64,000 nucleotides of DNA. Source: Neoroseomonas alkaliterrae. GTDB lineage: Bacteria; Pseudomonadota; Alphaproteobacteria; Acetobacterales; Acetobacteraceae. Of the stretch, positions 55,323-63,948 are shown piece by piece. The stretch covers positions 124,001 through 188,000 of the forward strand of contig NZ_JACIJE010000006.1 in the NCBI RefSeq assembly GCF_014199195.1. Direction: 5' to 3'. The notes under the pieces are model-generated. The model saw only the letters and a list, made by a program, of their open reading frames with translations, searched no databases and was not told the DNA's origin. Position 1 is the stretch's first letter, and every line of letters begins with the position of its first letter. The translations under genes were made by a program, and so were the position numbers.

Positions 55323-56074
55323 TGCCGGTCCGATTCGCTCCCCTGCTCGCCGCCGTCACCCTCGCCGCCTGCGCGACCGAGGGGGTGCGCGACCCGGACA
55401 CCGCCTCGCGCATGCGCGTCGCGAGCGCGGCCGAGGCCTCGGGCCAGATGGACGTCGCGCTGAACATGTACGGCGCGGCCGCGGCGAACGAGCCGAACAA
55501 CATGGACGCCCAGCTCCGCTTCGCCGCCGCGCTCCGGCGCTCGGGCAACCATGCGCAGGCCGAGCAGGTGCTCGCCGCCGCGCTCGAACGCCGGCCGAAC
55601 GACCGCACCATCCTGCTCGCCCTCGGCCGCCTGCGGCTGCAGCGCGGCCAGGCGGGCGAGGCGCTCGCGCTGTTCGACCGCGTCCTCGCCTCCGATGCGC
55701 GCTCGGTCCCCGCGCTGGACGGCCGCGGCGTCGCGCTCGACCTGATGGGCCGCCATCCCGAGGCGCAGGAGAGCTATCGCCGCGCCCAGGCGCTGGCGCC
55801 GGAATCCGTCTCGGTCGCCAACAATCTCGGCCTCTCGCTGCTGCTCGACGGCCGGCCCGACGAGGCGCGCGCGGTGCTCGAACCGCTCGCGCGCCGCCCG
55901 GATGCGAATGCGCGCGTGACCGCGAACTACGCCGTCTCGCTCGCGGCGACCGGCGATGTCGCCGCCGCGCGCACCGTGCTCGGCGGCGACGAGGGCTCGG
56001 ACCTCGCGGCCCTCGGCGCTGCCTTCCGCACCAACCGGCAGGTCATCGAGGTCACGCCCGGCGACCGGAGCTGA
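55319..56074 (+). CDS. tadD: TPR lipoprotein TadD
   Basis: This 251-residue lipoprotein has a signal peptide with lipobox LAAC near residue 19 (LLAAVTLAACATEG). Several tetratricopeptide repeats follow (GQMDVALNMYGAAAANEPNN, NHAQAEQVLAAALERRPND, GQAGEALALFDRVLASDAR, GRHPEAQESYRRAQALAPES). TadD proteins act as pilotins or assembly factors for the tad secretin. Its position after tadC is the standard one. Two ATGs in tandem (55319, 55322) are possible starts. Confidence 0.9.
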   Translation: MMPVRFAPLLAAVTLAACATEGVRDPDTASRMRVASAAEASGQMDVALNMYGAAAANEPNNMDAQLRFAAALRRSGNHAQAEQVLAAALERRPNDRTILLALGRLRLQRGQAGEALALFDRVLASDARSVPALDGRGVALDLMGRHPEAQESYRRAQALAPESVSVANNLGLSLLLDGRPDEARAVLEPLARRPDANARVTANYAVSLAATGDVAAARTVLGGDEGSDLAALGAAFRTNRQVIEVTPGDRS

Positions 56075-56110
56075 GGCCGGACGGTCCCGCCACGCGCCGC
56101 TGCATCCGCG

Positions 56111-57343
56111 ATGAGGCGCATCCTCGCGCTCGACTGGCTGACCGGCCCGCGCATCGTCCTCTATGGCGGGCTGATCTGCGCCATCAACGCGCTGATCCTT
56201 GTCTTCGGCATCCTCTTCACCGGCCAGACGCCGCACCGCGTGGACTTCATCGCCTTCCAGGCGGCGGGTCGGCTCGCGCTGGCGGGGGAGGCGGCCGCCG
56301 CCTACGACTGGGAGCGCCTGCGCGACGTCCAGGCCGCGATCCTCGGCATCGCGCCGGAGGGCATGACGGGCTACCTCGGCTGGCTCAACCCGCCGCATTT
56401 CTTCTTCGCCGTCCTGCCCTTCGCCCCGCTCGCCTACGCATGGGCCTGGGCGGGCTGGATCCTCGCCTGCGTGGTGCTGCTCGGGCTCGCGGCGCGCGGC
56501 ATCATGCCCGGCGCGGCGGCGCTGGTCGCGGTGTTCTGCACCCCCTCGGTGCTTCTTTCCCTCGGCGTCGGGCAGAACGGGGCGCTGGTGGCCGCGCTGA
56601 TGGCCTGGACGCTGCTGCTGCTCGACCGGCGGCCGGCGCTGGCCGGGGTCGCGCTCGGGCTGCTGACGATCAAGCCGCAGTTCGGCCTCGTCTTCCCCCT
56701 GCTGCTCGCGCTGACCGGCCGCTGGCGGGTCTTCGCCGCCGCCAGCGCGACGGTCGCCGCGGTCGCCGCCGCCTCCTGGATCGCCTTCGGCGGGGAGACG
56801 TGGCGCGCCTTCCTGCCGATGGTCGCCGGCACGGCCGACCGCTACCTCGCCCCCGGCTCCGAGGTGCTGCCGAAGATCCAGTCGGTCCATGCCTTCGTGA
56901 TGCAGGCGACGGGCCAGGCGGCCCTTGCCTGGGCGCTGCATGGCGCGGTGGCGGCGCTGGCGCTCGCGGTGGTGCTGCGGCTGTGGCTCCGCCGGCCCGA
57001 AGGGCCTGAGGAGGCGCGCGCCGCCGCGGCCATCGCCGCCGCCTTCCTCCTCACCCCCTATGCCTGGACCTACGACACGCCGGTGATCGCCATTGCGGCG
57101 CTGTTCCTCGCCCGCGCGGCGCGGCGGGAGGGCTGGCTGCCGGGCGAGAAGGCGCTGCTCGTGCTGGCGCCGGCGGCGCTGCTGGTGGTGGTGTTCCGGC
57201 CCTTTTCGCTGGTCGGGCCTCTCGCCTGGGTCCTCATCCTCGGCTTGGCCTGGCGGCGGGATGCGGCCTGGCGGCGCGCGGCCGCGCCCGGGGCGCCCGC
57301 GCTCAGCCCGGTGCCGCGCGGCTCGATGTCGGCAGGCACATGA
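56111..57343 (+). CDS. GT87-family membrane glycosyltransferase (DUF2029)
   Basis: This 410-residue polytopic membrane protein has about ten hydrophobic segments. The first periplasmic loop carries HRVDFIAFQAAGRLALAGEAAAAYDW, with the Asp of VDF matching the catalytic-type position of GT87/GT-C proteins that use polyprenyl-phosphate sugars. TIKPQFGLVFPLLLAL and LLTPYAWTYDTPVI are also family-like. It lies 36 bases after tadD on the same strand, so it may be co-transcribed and might glycosylate pili or envelope components; that role is inference. Its 3' end overlaps the convergent lytic transglycosylase gene by 41 bases. Confidence 0.8.
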   Translation: MRRILALDWLTGPRIVLYGGLICAINALILVFGILFTGQTPHRVDFIAFQAAGRLALAGEAAAAYDWERLRDVQAAILGIAPEGMTGYLGWLNPPHFFFAVLPFAPLAYAWAWAGWILACVVLLGLAARGIMPGAAALVAVFCTPSVLLSLGVGQNGALVAALMAWTLLLLDRRPALAGVALGLLTIKPQFGLVFPLLLALTGRWRVFAAASATVAAVAAASWIAFGGETWRAFLPMVAGTADRYLAPGSEVLPKIQSVHAFVMQATGQAALAWALHGAVAALALAVVLRLWLRRPEGPEEARAAAAIAAAFLLTPYAWTYDTPVIAIAALFLARAARREGWLPGEKALLVLAPAALLVVVFRPFSLVGPLAWVLILGLAWRRDAAWRRAAAPGAPALSPVPRGSMSAGT

Positions 57344-58262
57344 TCCGCGGCCTCGCCGGCCCGGCCGCTGGGCGGCCGCGCAGGCGGAGTTCCACGTTCG
57401 GCACCGCCACCACCGGCCGCAGGCTCGGCGACTGCGTGCCGACCAGCAGCACCGCGCCGCGGCCCGAGGCGCAGAGCCCGGCCATGGCCGGCCCGGGAAG
57501 CGGGATCACGCCGGGGGCGGGGCCGGGCACGAAGCCCTGGCCGCTGAGCGCCGCCATCACCCGCTGGTGGTAGATCACGCCGCGCTCCGGCGTCGCGGAA
57601 TGATAGCGGGCCGTCGCCTGGGCCCAGTCCCCGGTCTGCGCGTGCAGGCCGCGCAGGAAGCGGATGGCATAGGCCACGTTCGCCGCCGGGTCGAAGCCGG
57701 CATCCACCGAGGGGAAGGCGTCAGGGTGGTGCAGCAGGTTGATCTGCATGCAGCCGATGTCGATCGAGCGCGTCCCGGCGGCGAGGCGCGCCTGAACCTC
57801 GGCGACCGCCTCGGCCCGCGTGGCGGCGTAGCGGCCCTCGCCGGCGGCGTTGAAGGACCAGGGCCAGGGCGCGATCCGCCCGTCCGGCGCGCGGCGGCCG
57901 GTCTCGACGCGCGCGATGGCGCCGAGCAGGCCGGGCGGCAGGCCTGAGCCCGGCTCCGCGGCGGCGATGGCGCGGGTGCAGGCCTCCCAGGGGGATTCGG
58001 GCGGTGCGGCGGGCTGCGCGGCCGGGCCGCGGGCGGCGGCCGGGGCGCGCGCGGGCGTGACGCGGCGCTGGCCGTTCGCCGCGCCGCCGCGCGCGGGCGT
58101 GGCCGTCGCGGCCGCGGGGCGTGCGGCGGCCGGGCGCGCGGCCTGCTCGCCATTCCGGGATTGGGCATTGGCCTCGGCAGGCGCCCAGGGCAGGGCCGCC
58201 AGGGCGAGGAACGGAAGCGCAAGGGCGAACCGTCCGGCGCCGCGGGCTTGGTGCGTCGGCAT
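57303..58262 (-). CDS. Lytic transglycosylase (SLT family 1)
   Basis: This 319-residue exported protein has a signal peptide (GRFALALPFLALAALPWAPAEA) and an Ala/Pro/Arg-rich low-complexity linker (residues 35-95). The transglycosylase domain follows, with the catalytic Glu in LLGAIARVETGRR near residue 128, then SIDIGCMQINLLHHPDAFPS near residue 175 and FDPAANVAYAIRFLRGL near residue 200. Such enzymes cut peptidoglycan and often make room for envelope machines. Its place beside the tad locus makes a link plausible but unproven. ATG 58262 starts the signal peptide. Confidence 0.88.
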   Translation of the reverse strand: MPTHQARGAGRFALALPFLALAALPWAPAEANAQSRNGEQAARPAAARPAAATATPARGGAANGQRRVTPARAPAAARGPAAQPAAPPESPWEACTRAIAAAEPGSGLPPGLLGAIARVETGRRAPDGRIAPWPWSFNAAGEGRYAATRAEAVAEVQARLAAGTRSIDIGCMQINLLHHPDAFPSVDAGFDPAANVAYAIRFLRGLHAQTGDWAQATARYHSATPERGVIYHQRVMAALSGQGFVPGPAPGVIPLPGPAMAGLCASGRGAVLLVGTQSPSLRPVVAVPNVELRLRGRPAAGPARPRIMCLPTSSRAAPG

Positions 58263-58619
58263 GCGACCCTCTTGGACCTTGGCGCCGCGCCGGGTCAAGC
58301 ACGCAGCGGTTGAACATTCCGTCACGGCACGAATGCGGCGCGGCCATCCGGGCCGAACCGTGCCGGTAAGCAGGCCATGCGGGGCGCCGCGACGTCAGGT
58401 CAGGGTGCCCAGCCTTGCACGCCCGCCGGGCATCGGCGCCTCGCTTCACGCGCGGCCGCCCCGCCCGCGCCCCGCGATGACGGCGCGCAGCGGCTCGAAC
58501 CGCGCGCCCGCTGGCAACCGGCCGGGCCGATCCACGCTGCCAGGCCGCGCCGGCCCGCCCATGGACAAGGCCGCGGGGGGTTGCGATTCTGCCGCCAACA
58601 CCGAACCGGAGGATCCGCC
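58263..58619. promoter_or_regulatory. 357-base divergent intergenic region
   Basis: This gap lies between the lytic transglycosylase gene (minus) and a Bug-type gene (plus), so it should carry both promoters. I found no convincing coding frame in it. A TTGACC on the minus strand (58298-58293) resembles a -35 element but no acceptable -10 follows. GGAGG just before 58620 is the ribosome binding site of the Bug gene. Confidence 0.4.
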
Positions 58620-59597
58620 ATGCCCTTCACCGCGTCCCGCCGCGCGCTGCTCGCCGCTGCGCCGCTGCTTGCCCTGCCGGGCCGCCTGCGCGCCCAGGGC
58701 GGCTGGAAGCCTTCCCGCCCCGTGACCCTGATCGTGCCCTTCGCGGCGGGTTCCGGCACCGACACGGTCTCGCGCCTGCTCGCCTCGCTGCTCGAAGCCG
58801 ACTGGGGCATCCAGACGGTGGTGGAGAACCGGCCGGGCGCCAACGGCGCGATCGCCGCGGTGGCTGCCGCCCGCGCCGCGCCGGACGGGCACACGCTGAT
58901 GATCACGACCAACAGCCCGCACGGCGCGACGCCCGCCCTGATGCGCCGGCCGACCTACGACGCCATCGCGGACTTTACGGCCATCTGCCGCATGGGAACT
59001 TACATCTTCACCTTCGTGGTGAACGACCAGGTTCCGGTCCGCACCATGCAGGAATTCCTCGCGCTGGCGAAGGCGCGTCCGGGCCAGCTCACCTGCGCCT
59101 CGGGCAACACGACTGGTGTGGTCGGGGCGGCCATGCTGAACCGCATCGGCGGGGTGGACGTGACGCATGTGCCCTACCGCTCCTCGCCGCCCGCGATGAC
59201 CGACCTCATCGCCGGCCGCATCACCTCGATGTTCGCCGATGTCGCCTCCTCCCGCGCCTTCCTCAACGAGGGGAAGATGAAGCCGCTCGGCATCACCTCG
59301 GCGCGCCGGACGCCGCTCTTTCCCGACTGGCCGGCGCTGTCGGAGGTCGGGTTGCCGGGATTCGAACTCCTCTCCTTCATGGGTGCGGTCGGGCCCGCGC
59401 GCATGCCGGAGGAAGCGGTGGCCGCCTGGAACGCCGCCATCCGCAAGGTCTGGGACCGCGACGAGACGGCGGCCCGGCTCGGCACCTTCGGGATCGAGCG
59501 CGTCACCTCGACGCCGCAGGAATTCGGCGCCTTCATCCGCGAGCAGATCCGCTTCTGGGGCGAGCAGGCGCGCGCCGCCGGGATCGAGCCCGAATAG
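58620..59597 (+). CDS. Bug/TctC-family periplasmic binding protein
   Basis: This 325-residue receptor has a twin-arginine-like leader (SRRALLAAAPLLALPGRLRA). The TctC domain shows VTLIVPFAAGSGTDTVSRLL, VVENRPGANGAIAAVAAARA, CASGNTTGVVGAAMLNRIGG and VTHVPYRSSPPAMTDLIAGR. GGAGG precedes the ATG at 58620; the frame is open upstream but reads as low complexity. No TctAB transporter subunits are nearby. It is a stand-alone gene and its ligand is unknown. Confidence 0.9.
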   Translation: MPFTASRRALLAAAPLLALPGRLRAQGGWKPSRPVTLIVPFAAGSGTDTVSRLLASLLEADWGIQTVVENRPGANGAIAAVAAARAAPDGHTLMITTNSPHGATPALMRRPTYDAIADFTAICRMGTYIFTFVVNDQVPVRTMQEFLALAKARPGQLTCASGNTTGVVGAAMLNRIGGVDVTHVPYRSSPPAMTDLIAGRITSMFADVASSRAFLNEGKMKPLGITSARRTPLFPDWPALSEVGLPGFELLSFMGAVGPARMPEEAVAAWNAAIRKVWDRDETAARLGTFGIERVTSTPQEFGAFIREQIRFWGEQARAAGIEPE

Positions 59598-59651
59598 GGC
59601 CGCGCTTCCGCCACATGCGCCGCGGACATTGGCGGAATGACGCTGCGGCGC

Positions 59652-59680
59652 TTGTCGTTTCATGAGCGTGTCACCATAAC
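59652..59680 (+). promoter_or_regulatory. Candidate sigma-70-type promoter
   Basis: TTGTCG (59652-59657) and CATAAC (59675-59680) are separated by 17 bases and match the -35 and -10 consensus at four of six positions each. The site lies 55 bases before the small unknown gene at 59735 and is the best promoter match I noticed in the high-GC part of the window. Confidence 0.45.
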
Positions 59681-59734
59681 CGGGCGACGCGCGAGGAGAG
59701 GGAGGCCGCGCGCAACGCCCGAAGGGGGACCCGC

Positions 59735-60079
59735 ATGACCACCGACCGTCACTCGCAGACCGCCGTCCTTGCGCGCATCCTGGCCGAGCTGGCCGAGGGG
59801 CGCCTGCCGGAACGCATCCGCCTGGAGCAGGCGGCCCGCGTGATCGTGACCGCCCGTCGCGTGGCGGACCTCGCCGCGCAAGGCGCGCTCGCGCTGCCGA
59901 GCGCGGCGCTGCCCGCCGTGCGCGCGGTCACCGAGATCGCCCGCAACTGGGACCCCTCCGCCCTGACCGCCTTCGAATACGCCGAGAGCCTGCCGGTCGC
60001 GGCGGTTGACCGGCTGCTGCGCGCCGCGCCCGACTGGGCCGCGGCCTTCAGCCCCTCGCCGGACCGCCTCGCGGCCTGA
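59735..60079 (+). CDS. Hypothetical helical protein
   Basis: This 114-residue soluble protein appears to be all alpha-helical (TAVLARILAELAEGRLPERI, EQAARVIVTARRVADLAAQG). No signal peptide, cysteine or known motif was seen. A GGGGG run seven bases before the ATG may bind the ribosome, and a reasonable promoter lies upstream, so it looks like an independently expressed gene. Function unknown. Confidence 0.65.
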   Translation: MTTDRHSQTAVLARILAELAEGRLPERIRLEQAARVIVTARRVADLAAQGALALPSAALPAVRAVTEIARNWDPSALTAFEYAESLPVAAVDRLLRAAPDWAAAFSPSPDRLAA

Positions 60080-60212
60080 CCCTTCCGCGCCCCGCCCGCG
60101 CGAGCGGCGGGGCGCCATTCCCTTCCCGGCCGGAATACCGGGGTGCGTCGAGGATGTGCGCGCCTGCCATCCGCGCTATACCCAAAGGCATCGGGAAAAC
60201 GGGGTCAGGATC

Positions 60213-60992
60213 ATGGCAAACGGCGGCGCCAGCCGAGGCAAGGCGTCCAACGGGCCGCGGCGCGTCCTGCTGCTGACGGGCGCGTCGCGCGGCATCGGGC
60301 ATGCGACAGTGAAGCGGTTCTCCGCGGCCGGGTGGCGGGTCATCACCGTCTCGCGCCAGCCCTTCCCGGAGCAGTGCCCGTGGGAGATGGGCCCCGAGGA
60401 CCACATCCAGCTCGACCTGACCGACCCCGCCGCGACCGAGGCGGCGATCGAGGAGATCAAGGCGCGGCTCAAGCCCGACGGCGACCGGCTGGACGCGCTG
60501 GTCAACAACGCCGCCATCTCGCCCAAGGGGCCGGGCGGGGCGCGGCTCGGCTCGCTGGAGATGGACCTCGATGGCTGGCTGCGCGTCTTCCGCGTGAACT
60601 TCTTCGCCCCCGTGCTGCTGGCCCGCGGGCTCGTCGAACCGCTGCAACGCGCCAAGGGCTCGGTGGTGAACGTCACCTCGATCGCCGGCTCGCGCGTGCA
60701 TCCCTTCGCGGGTGTCGCCTATTCCACCTCCAAGGCCGCGCTGGCCGGGCTGACGCGGGAGATGGCGAGCGACTTCGCCCCGCTCGGCATCCGCGTGAAC
60801 GCGATCTCGCCCGGCGAGATCGACACCTCCATCCTCTCGCCGGGGACGGAGAAGATCGTGCAGGAGCAGATCCCGATGCGCCGCCTCGGCCGGCCGGAGG
60901 AGGTCGCGCAGGCGATCTACTTCCTCTGCACGGACGCCTCCTCCTACGTGAACGGGGCCGAGCTGCACATCAATGGCGGGCAGCATGTGTGA
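60213..60992 (+). CDS. SDR family oxidoreductase
   Basis: This 259-residue classical short-chain dehydrogenase has the cofactor motif LLTGASRGIGHATVKRF near residue 20, NNAAIS near residue 98, the catalytic Ser in VVNVTSIAGSRVHPF near residue 155, and the Tyr/Lys pair in AYSTSKAALAGLTREMA near residue 170. SPGEIDTSIL and the C-terminal YVNGAELHINGGQHV complete the pattern. The substrate is unknown. A 21-residue N-terminal extension before the Rossmann fold is polar. The ATG at 60213 follows a GGGGTCAGGATC that may include the ribosome binding site. Confidence 0.88.
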   Translation: MANGGASRGKASNGPRRVLLLTGASRGIGHATVKRFSAAGWRVITVSRQPFPEQCPWEMGPEDHIQLDLTDPAATEAAIEEIKARLKPDGDRLDALVNNAAISPKGPGGARLGSLEMDLDGWLRVFRVNFFAPVLLARGLVEPLQRAKGSVVNVTSIAGSRVHPFAGVAYSTSKAALAGLTREMASDFAPLGIRVNAISPGEIDTSILSPGTEKIVQEQIPMRRLGRPEEVAQAIYFLCTDASSYVNGAELHINGGQHV

Positions 60993-61005
60993 GCCCGGCC
61001 GTGAT

Positions 61006-61024
61006 GCGCCCCCCTCCCGGGCGC
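61006..61024. terminator. Hairpin after the SDR gene
   Basis: GCGCCC (61006-61011) and GGGCGC (61019-61024) pair perfectly around CCCCTCC, 13 bases after the SDR stop codon. There is no T-run. It may be a terminator-like structure before the ABC exporter gene. Confidence 0.3.
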
Positions 61025-61140
61025 GCGGCGGGATCTGAGGGCGCGGCGCATCCTCGCCCGGTTCATGCGCCGGGGTGAGCCGCGCCGGTTCGCCCCGGCG
61101 GCACGCATGATGCCCGTCATCGGCCCCGCGGAGCATCCCC

Positions 61141-62892
61141 ATGGCGGCTGAGGCGCGCCGCGGCGTGGCCTCGCTGCGGATGCTGCTGCCCTTCCTGCGG
61201 CCCTACCTGCCGCGCGCGCTCGGCGCGGCGGCGGCCCTGCTCGCCGCGGCGGGCCTGACGCTCGCGGTCGGGCAGGGCCTCAAGCACATCATCGACGACG
61301 GCTTCACCGGCGGCGCCGCCGCGCTGGACCGCGCAGCGCTCGCGATGGGCGCCATCATCGCGGCGCTCGGCCTCGCCACGGCGCTGCGCTACTACCTCGT
61401 CACCTGGCTCGGGGAACGGGTGGCGGCCGACCTGCGCCGCGCGGTCTTCGACCACCTGACGCGGCTCGATGCCCGCTTCTACGAGACCGCGCGCACCGGC
61501 GACCTGATGTCGCGCCTGACCGCCGATGTGGCGCTGCTGCAGTCGCTGATCGGCTCGGCCGTCTCGATGGGGCTGCGCAACGCGCTCACCGGCACCGGCG
61601 CCTTCGTCATGCTGGTGCTGACCAGCCCGAAGCTCGCGGGGCTGATGGCGGTGGTGGTGCCGCTGGTCCTGCTGCCGATGATCGCCTTCGGCCGGCGCGA
61701 GCGCCGCCTCTCCCGCGCGGCGCAGGAGCGCATCGCCGACCTCGCGGCCCATGCCGAGGAGGCGATCAACGCCATGCGCACCGTGCAGGCCTTCACGCAG
61801 GAGGCGGCCGAGCGCGAGCGGCACGGCGCGGCCTCGGAGCGCTCGGTGCAGGCCGCGCTGCGGCGCGTGGCGACGCGCAGCGCGCTGATCCTCGCCGTCA
61901 TCCTGCTCGGCTTCGGGGCGATCACCTTCGCCTTGTGGGTGGGCGGGCATGACGTGATCGCCGGCCGCATGTCGGGCGGACAGCTCACCGCCTTCGTCTT
62001 CTACGCGGTGATCCTCGCGAGCGCGGGCGCGACCGTCTCGGAACTCTGGGGCGAGATCCAGCGCGCGGCCGCGGCCGCCGACCGCCTGGCCGAGGTGCTG
62101 GCGGTGCGCCCCGCCATCGCCACCCCCGCCGCGCCGCTCGCCCTGCCGCCCGCGCAGGGCCGCGTCGCCTTCCGCGAGGTGGTGTTCCGCTACCCCTCGC
62201 GGCCCGGCACGGCGGCGCTCGACGGCTTCTCGCTGGAGGTGGCGCCGGGCGAGACGGTCGCGCTGGTCGGCCCCTCCGGCGCGGGCAAGACCACCGTGCT
62301 CGCGCTGCTGCTGCGCTTCCACGACCCCGAGCGCGGCACGGTGCTGCTCGACGGCGTGGACATCGCGCGGGTGGACCCGGAGGCGCTGCGCCGCCGCCTC
62401 GGCCTCGTGCCGCAGGATCCCGTCATCTTCAGCGCGAGCGTCGCCGACAATATCCGCTACGGCCGCCCGGATGCGACGGAGGCGGAGATCCGCGCCGCGG
62501 CGGAAGCCGCCCATGCCCTCGGCTTCATCGAGGCGCTGCCGGAGGGATTCGCGACGCATCTCGGCGCGCGCGGCGTCACGCTCTCGGGCGGGCAGCGCCA
62601 GCGCATCGCCATCGCGCGCGCCATCCTGCGCGACCCGCCGGTGCTGCTGCTCGACGAGGCGACCAGCGCGCTGGATGCCGAGAGCGAGCACGCGGTGCAG
62701 CAGGCGCTCGCTCGGCTGAGCGCGGGGCGCACCACGATCGTGGTGGCGCACCGGCTCGCCACGGTGCGCCGCGCCGACCGCATCGTGGTGATGGAGGCCG
62801 GGCGGATCGTCGCCACCGGCACGCATGAGGCGCTGCTGGCCGAAGGCGGGCTCTATGCGCGCCTCGCCGCGCTGCAGTTCACCGACGCCTGA
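61141..62892 (+). CDS. MsbA-like ABC exporter, fused permease and ATPase
   Basis: This 583-residue half-transporter has a six-helix transmembrane domain (residues 20-310) and a nucleotide-binding domain. Walker A is GPSGAGKTTVLALLLRF near residue 378, Q-loop VPQDPVIFSASVADNIRYG, signature LSGGQRQRIAIARAIL, Walker B VLLLDEATSALDAESEHAV and switch His AHRLATVRRADRIVVMEAG (in parts). It is expected to work as a homodimer exporting lipid or hydrophobic substrates; lipid A export is possible but not shown. The TGA stop is the first base of a two-hairpin repeat element. Confidence 0.9.
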   Translation: MAAEARRGVASLRMLLPFLRPYLPRALGAAAALLAAAGLTLAVGQGLKHIIDDGFTGGAAALDRAALAMGAIIAALGLATALRYYLVTWLGERVAADLRRAVFDHLTRLDARFYETARTGDLMSRLTADVALLQSLIGSAVSMGLRNALTGTGAFVMLVLTSPKLAGLMAVVVPLVLLPMIAFGRRERRLSRAAQERIADLAAHAEEAINAMRTVQAFTQEAAERERHGAASERSVQAALRRVATRSALILAVILLGFGAITFALWVGGHDVIAGRMSGGQLTAFVFYAVILASAGATVSELWGEIQRAAAAADRLAEVLAVRPAIATPAAPLALPPAQGRVAFREVVFRYPSRPGTAALDGFSLEVAPGETVALVGPSGAGKTTVLALLLRFHDPERGTVLLDGVDIARVDPEALRRRLGLVPQDPVIFSASVADNIRYGRPDATEAEIRAAAEAAHALGFIEALPEGFATHLGARGVTLSGGQRQRIAIARAILRDPPVLLLDEATSALDAESEHAVQQALARLSAGRTTIVVAHRLATVRRADRIVVMEAGRIVATGTHEALLAEGGLYARLAALQFTDA

Positions 62893-63017
62893 TGCCCTGC
62901 GCGCAAAGGAGCGACCTCTGTCCGCAGGGCATCACGATCTGGTTCCGCGCGCGGCTACCCTGGCAACCCCTCGCGCCACACCAGCGGGAGAAAGGTCTTC
63001 CTTTCGCGCGCTGGTAT
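62890..63017 (+). repeat. Two-hairpin dispersed element, copy 2
   Basis: The element starts at the TGA of the ABC exporter gene. First stem: 62891-62909 with 62915-62933, 17 of 19 positions paired counting a wobble, loop of five. The 15-base block GGTTCCGCGCGCGGC (62941-62955) is identical to that in copy 1. Second stem: 62981-62995 with 63000-63014, 13 of 15 paired, loop TCTT. It ends with GGTATGATG. Copy 1 at 30041-30169 has the same parts in the same order and nearly the same total length. The rest of 63018-63144 shows nothing notable. Confidence 0.7.
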
Positions 63018-63144
63018 GATGCCGGCGGATGTCGTTGTCCGGCCTCTCGCTCCTCGGCATCGCGCGCCCGTCTGGCAGGCCGGCCGCGCGCGAAGGAGCC
63101 GGATGGCCGGCGCTTGAAGGGCCCTCCGTCTCCTCGCCGCGCAG

Positions 63145-63948
63145 TCAGCCGCCGGCGAGGAACGCCAGCACCGCCGCGTTGAAGTCCGCCGGATTGTCCG
63201 CCTGCACGCTGTGCGCGGCGCGCGGGATGGTCACGCGCCTTGCATTCGGCATGGCCCCTTCCAGCGCATCAAGGATGCGCCCGAATTGCGGCTGCGACTG
63301 GTCGCCGCCCACCAGCAGGATGCGGATGGCGATGCCTGCGGCCTCGGCGCGGCTGTAGGGGCTGCGCTGTTCGTTCACCTGCCCGAGCAGGGTGCGGGCA
63401 TTGTCGCGGTTGATGGCCTTGCGCGCCTCGGAGCGCTTCGCCCAGGCGCCGGGGCCGCCGGTGTGCTCGGCGACGATGGTCAGGCCCTCCTCCACCCGGC
63501 CTTCGCCGATCAGCGCCGCGGCCCGCGCGAAGGCCGCGGCCTGGATGCCGGCCGGCGGCGCGCCGCCGAGGCTCTCGTCCAGCTCGCCGCCGGGCTCCAC
63601 CAGCACCAGCGCCGAGACCAGCTCCGGATGATGCTGTGCCACCCGGAAGGCGATGTGCCCGCCGCGGGAATGGCCGATGAGGCGCACCGGGCCCTCGCCC
63701 AGCGCCGCGATGAAGCCGGCGATGTCGGCGGTGTGGCGCGCGATGGTGAAGTCGCCGTCCTCGCTCCAATGTCCCGGCCAGCAATGGCGCAGGCTGACTG
63801 CGATGGCGTGGTGCGCGGCGCCGAAGGCGTCCATCTGCCCGGCCCAGGAGCGCTGATCGCCCAGCGTGCCATGGATCATGACCACCGGCGGGCCCGCGCC
63901 GGCCTCGGCATAGGCGATGGGATGGCCGTCGATGGTCAGGCTGGGCAT
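63145..63948 (-). CDS. Alpha/beta hydrolase
   Basis: This 267-residue protein has the alpha/beta-hydrolase fold: oxyanion-hole region VVMIHGTLGDQRSWAGQ near residue 25, nucleophile elbow LIGHSRGGHIAFRVAQ near residue 95, LVLVEPGG, and the catalytic His in IPRAAHSVQADNPADF near the C-terminus. ILLVGGDQSQP likely holds the acid residue. No signal peptide is seen. GGAGGAA seven bases upstream decides the ATG at 63948, over an in-frame ATG at 63963. The substrate is unknown; esterase, lactonase or C-C hydrolase are all possible. Confidence 0.88.
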   Translation of the reverse strand: MPSLTIDGHPIAYAEAGAGPPVVMIHGTLGDQRSWAGQMDAFGAAHHAIAVSLRHCWPGHWSEDGDFTIARHTADIAGFIAALGEGPVRLIGHSRGGHIAFRVAQHHPELVSALVLVEPGGELDESLGGAPPAGIQAAAFARAAALIGEGRVEEGLTIVAEHTGGPGAWAKRSEARKAINRDNARTLLGQVNEQRSPYSRAEAAGIAIRILLVGGDQSQPQFGRILDALEGAMPNARRVTIPRAAHSVQADNPADFNAAVLAFLAGG

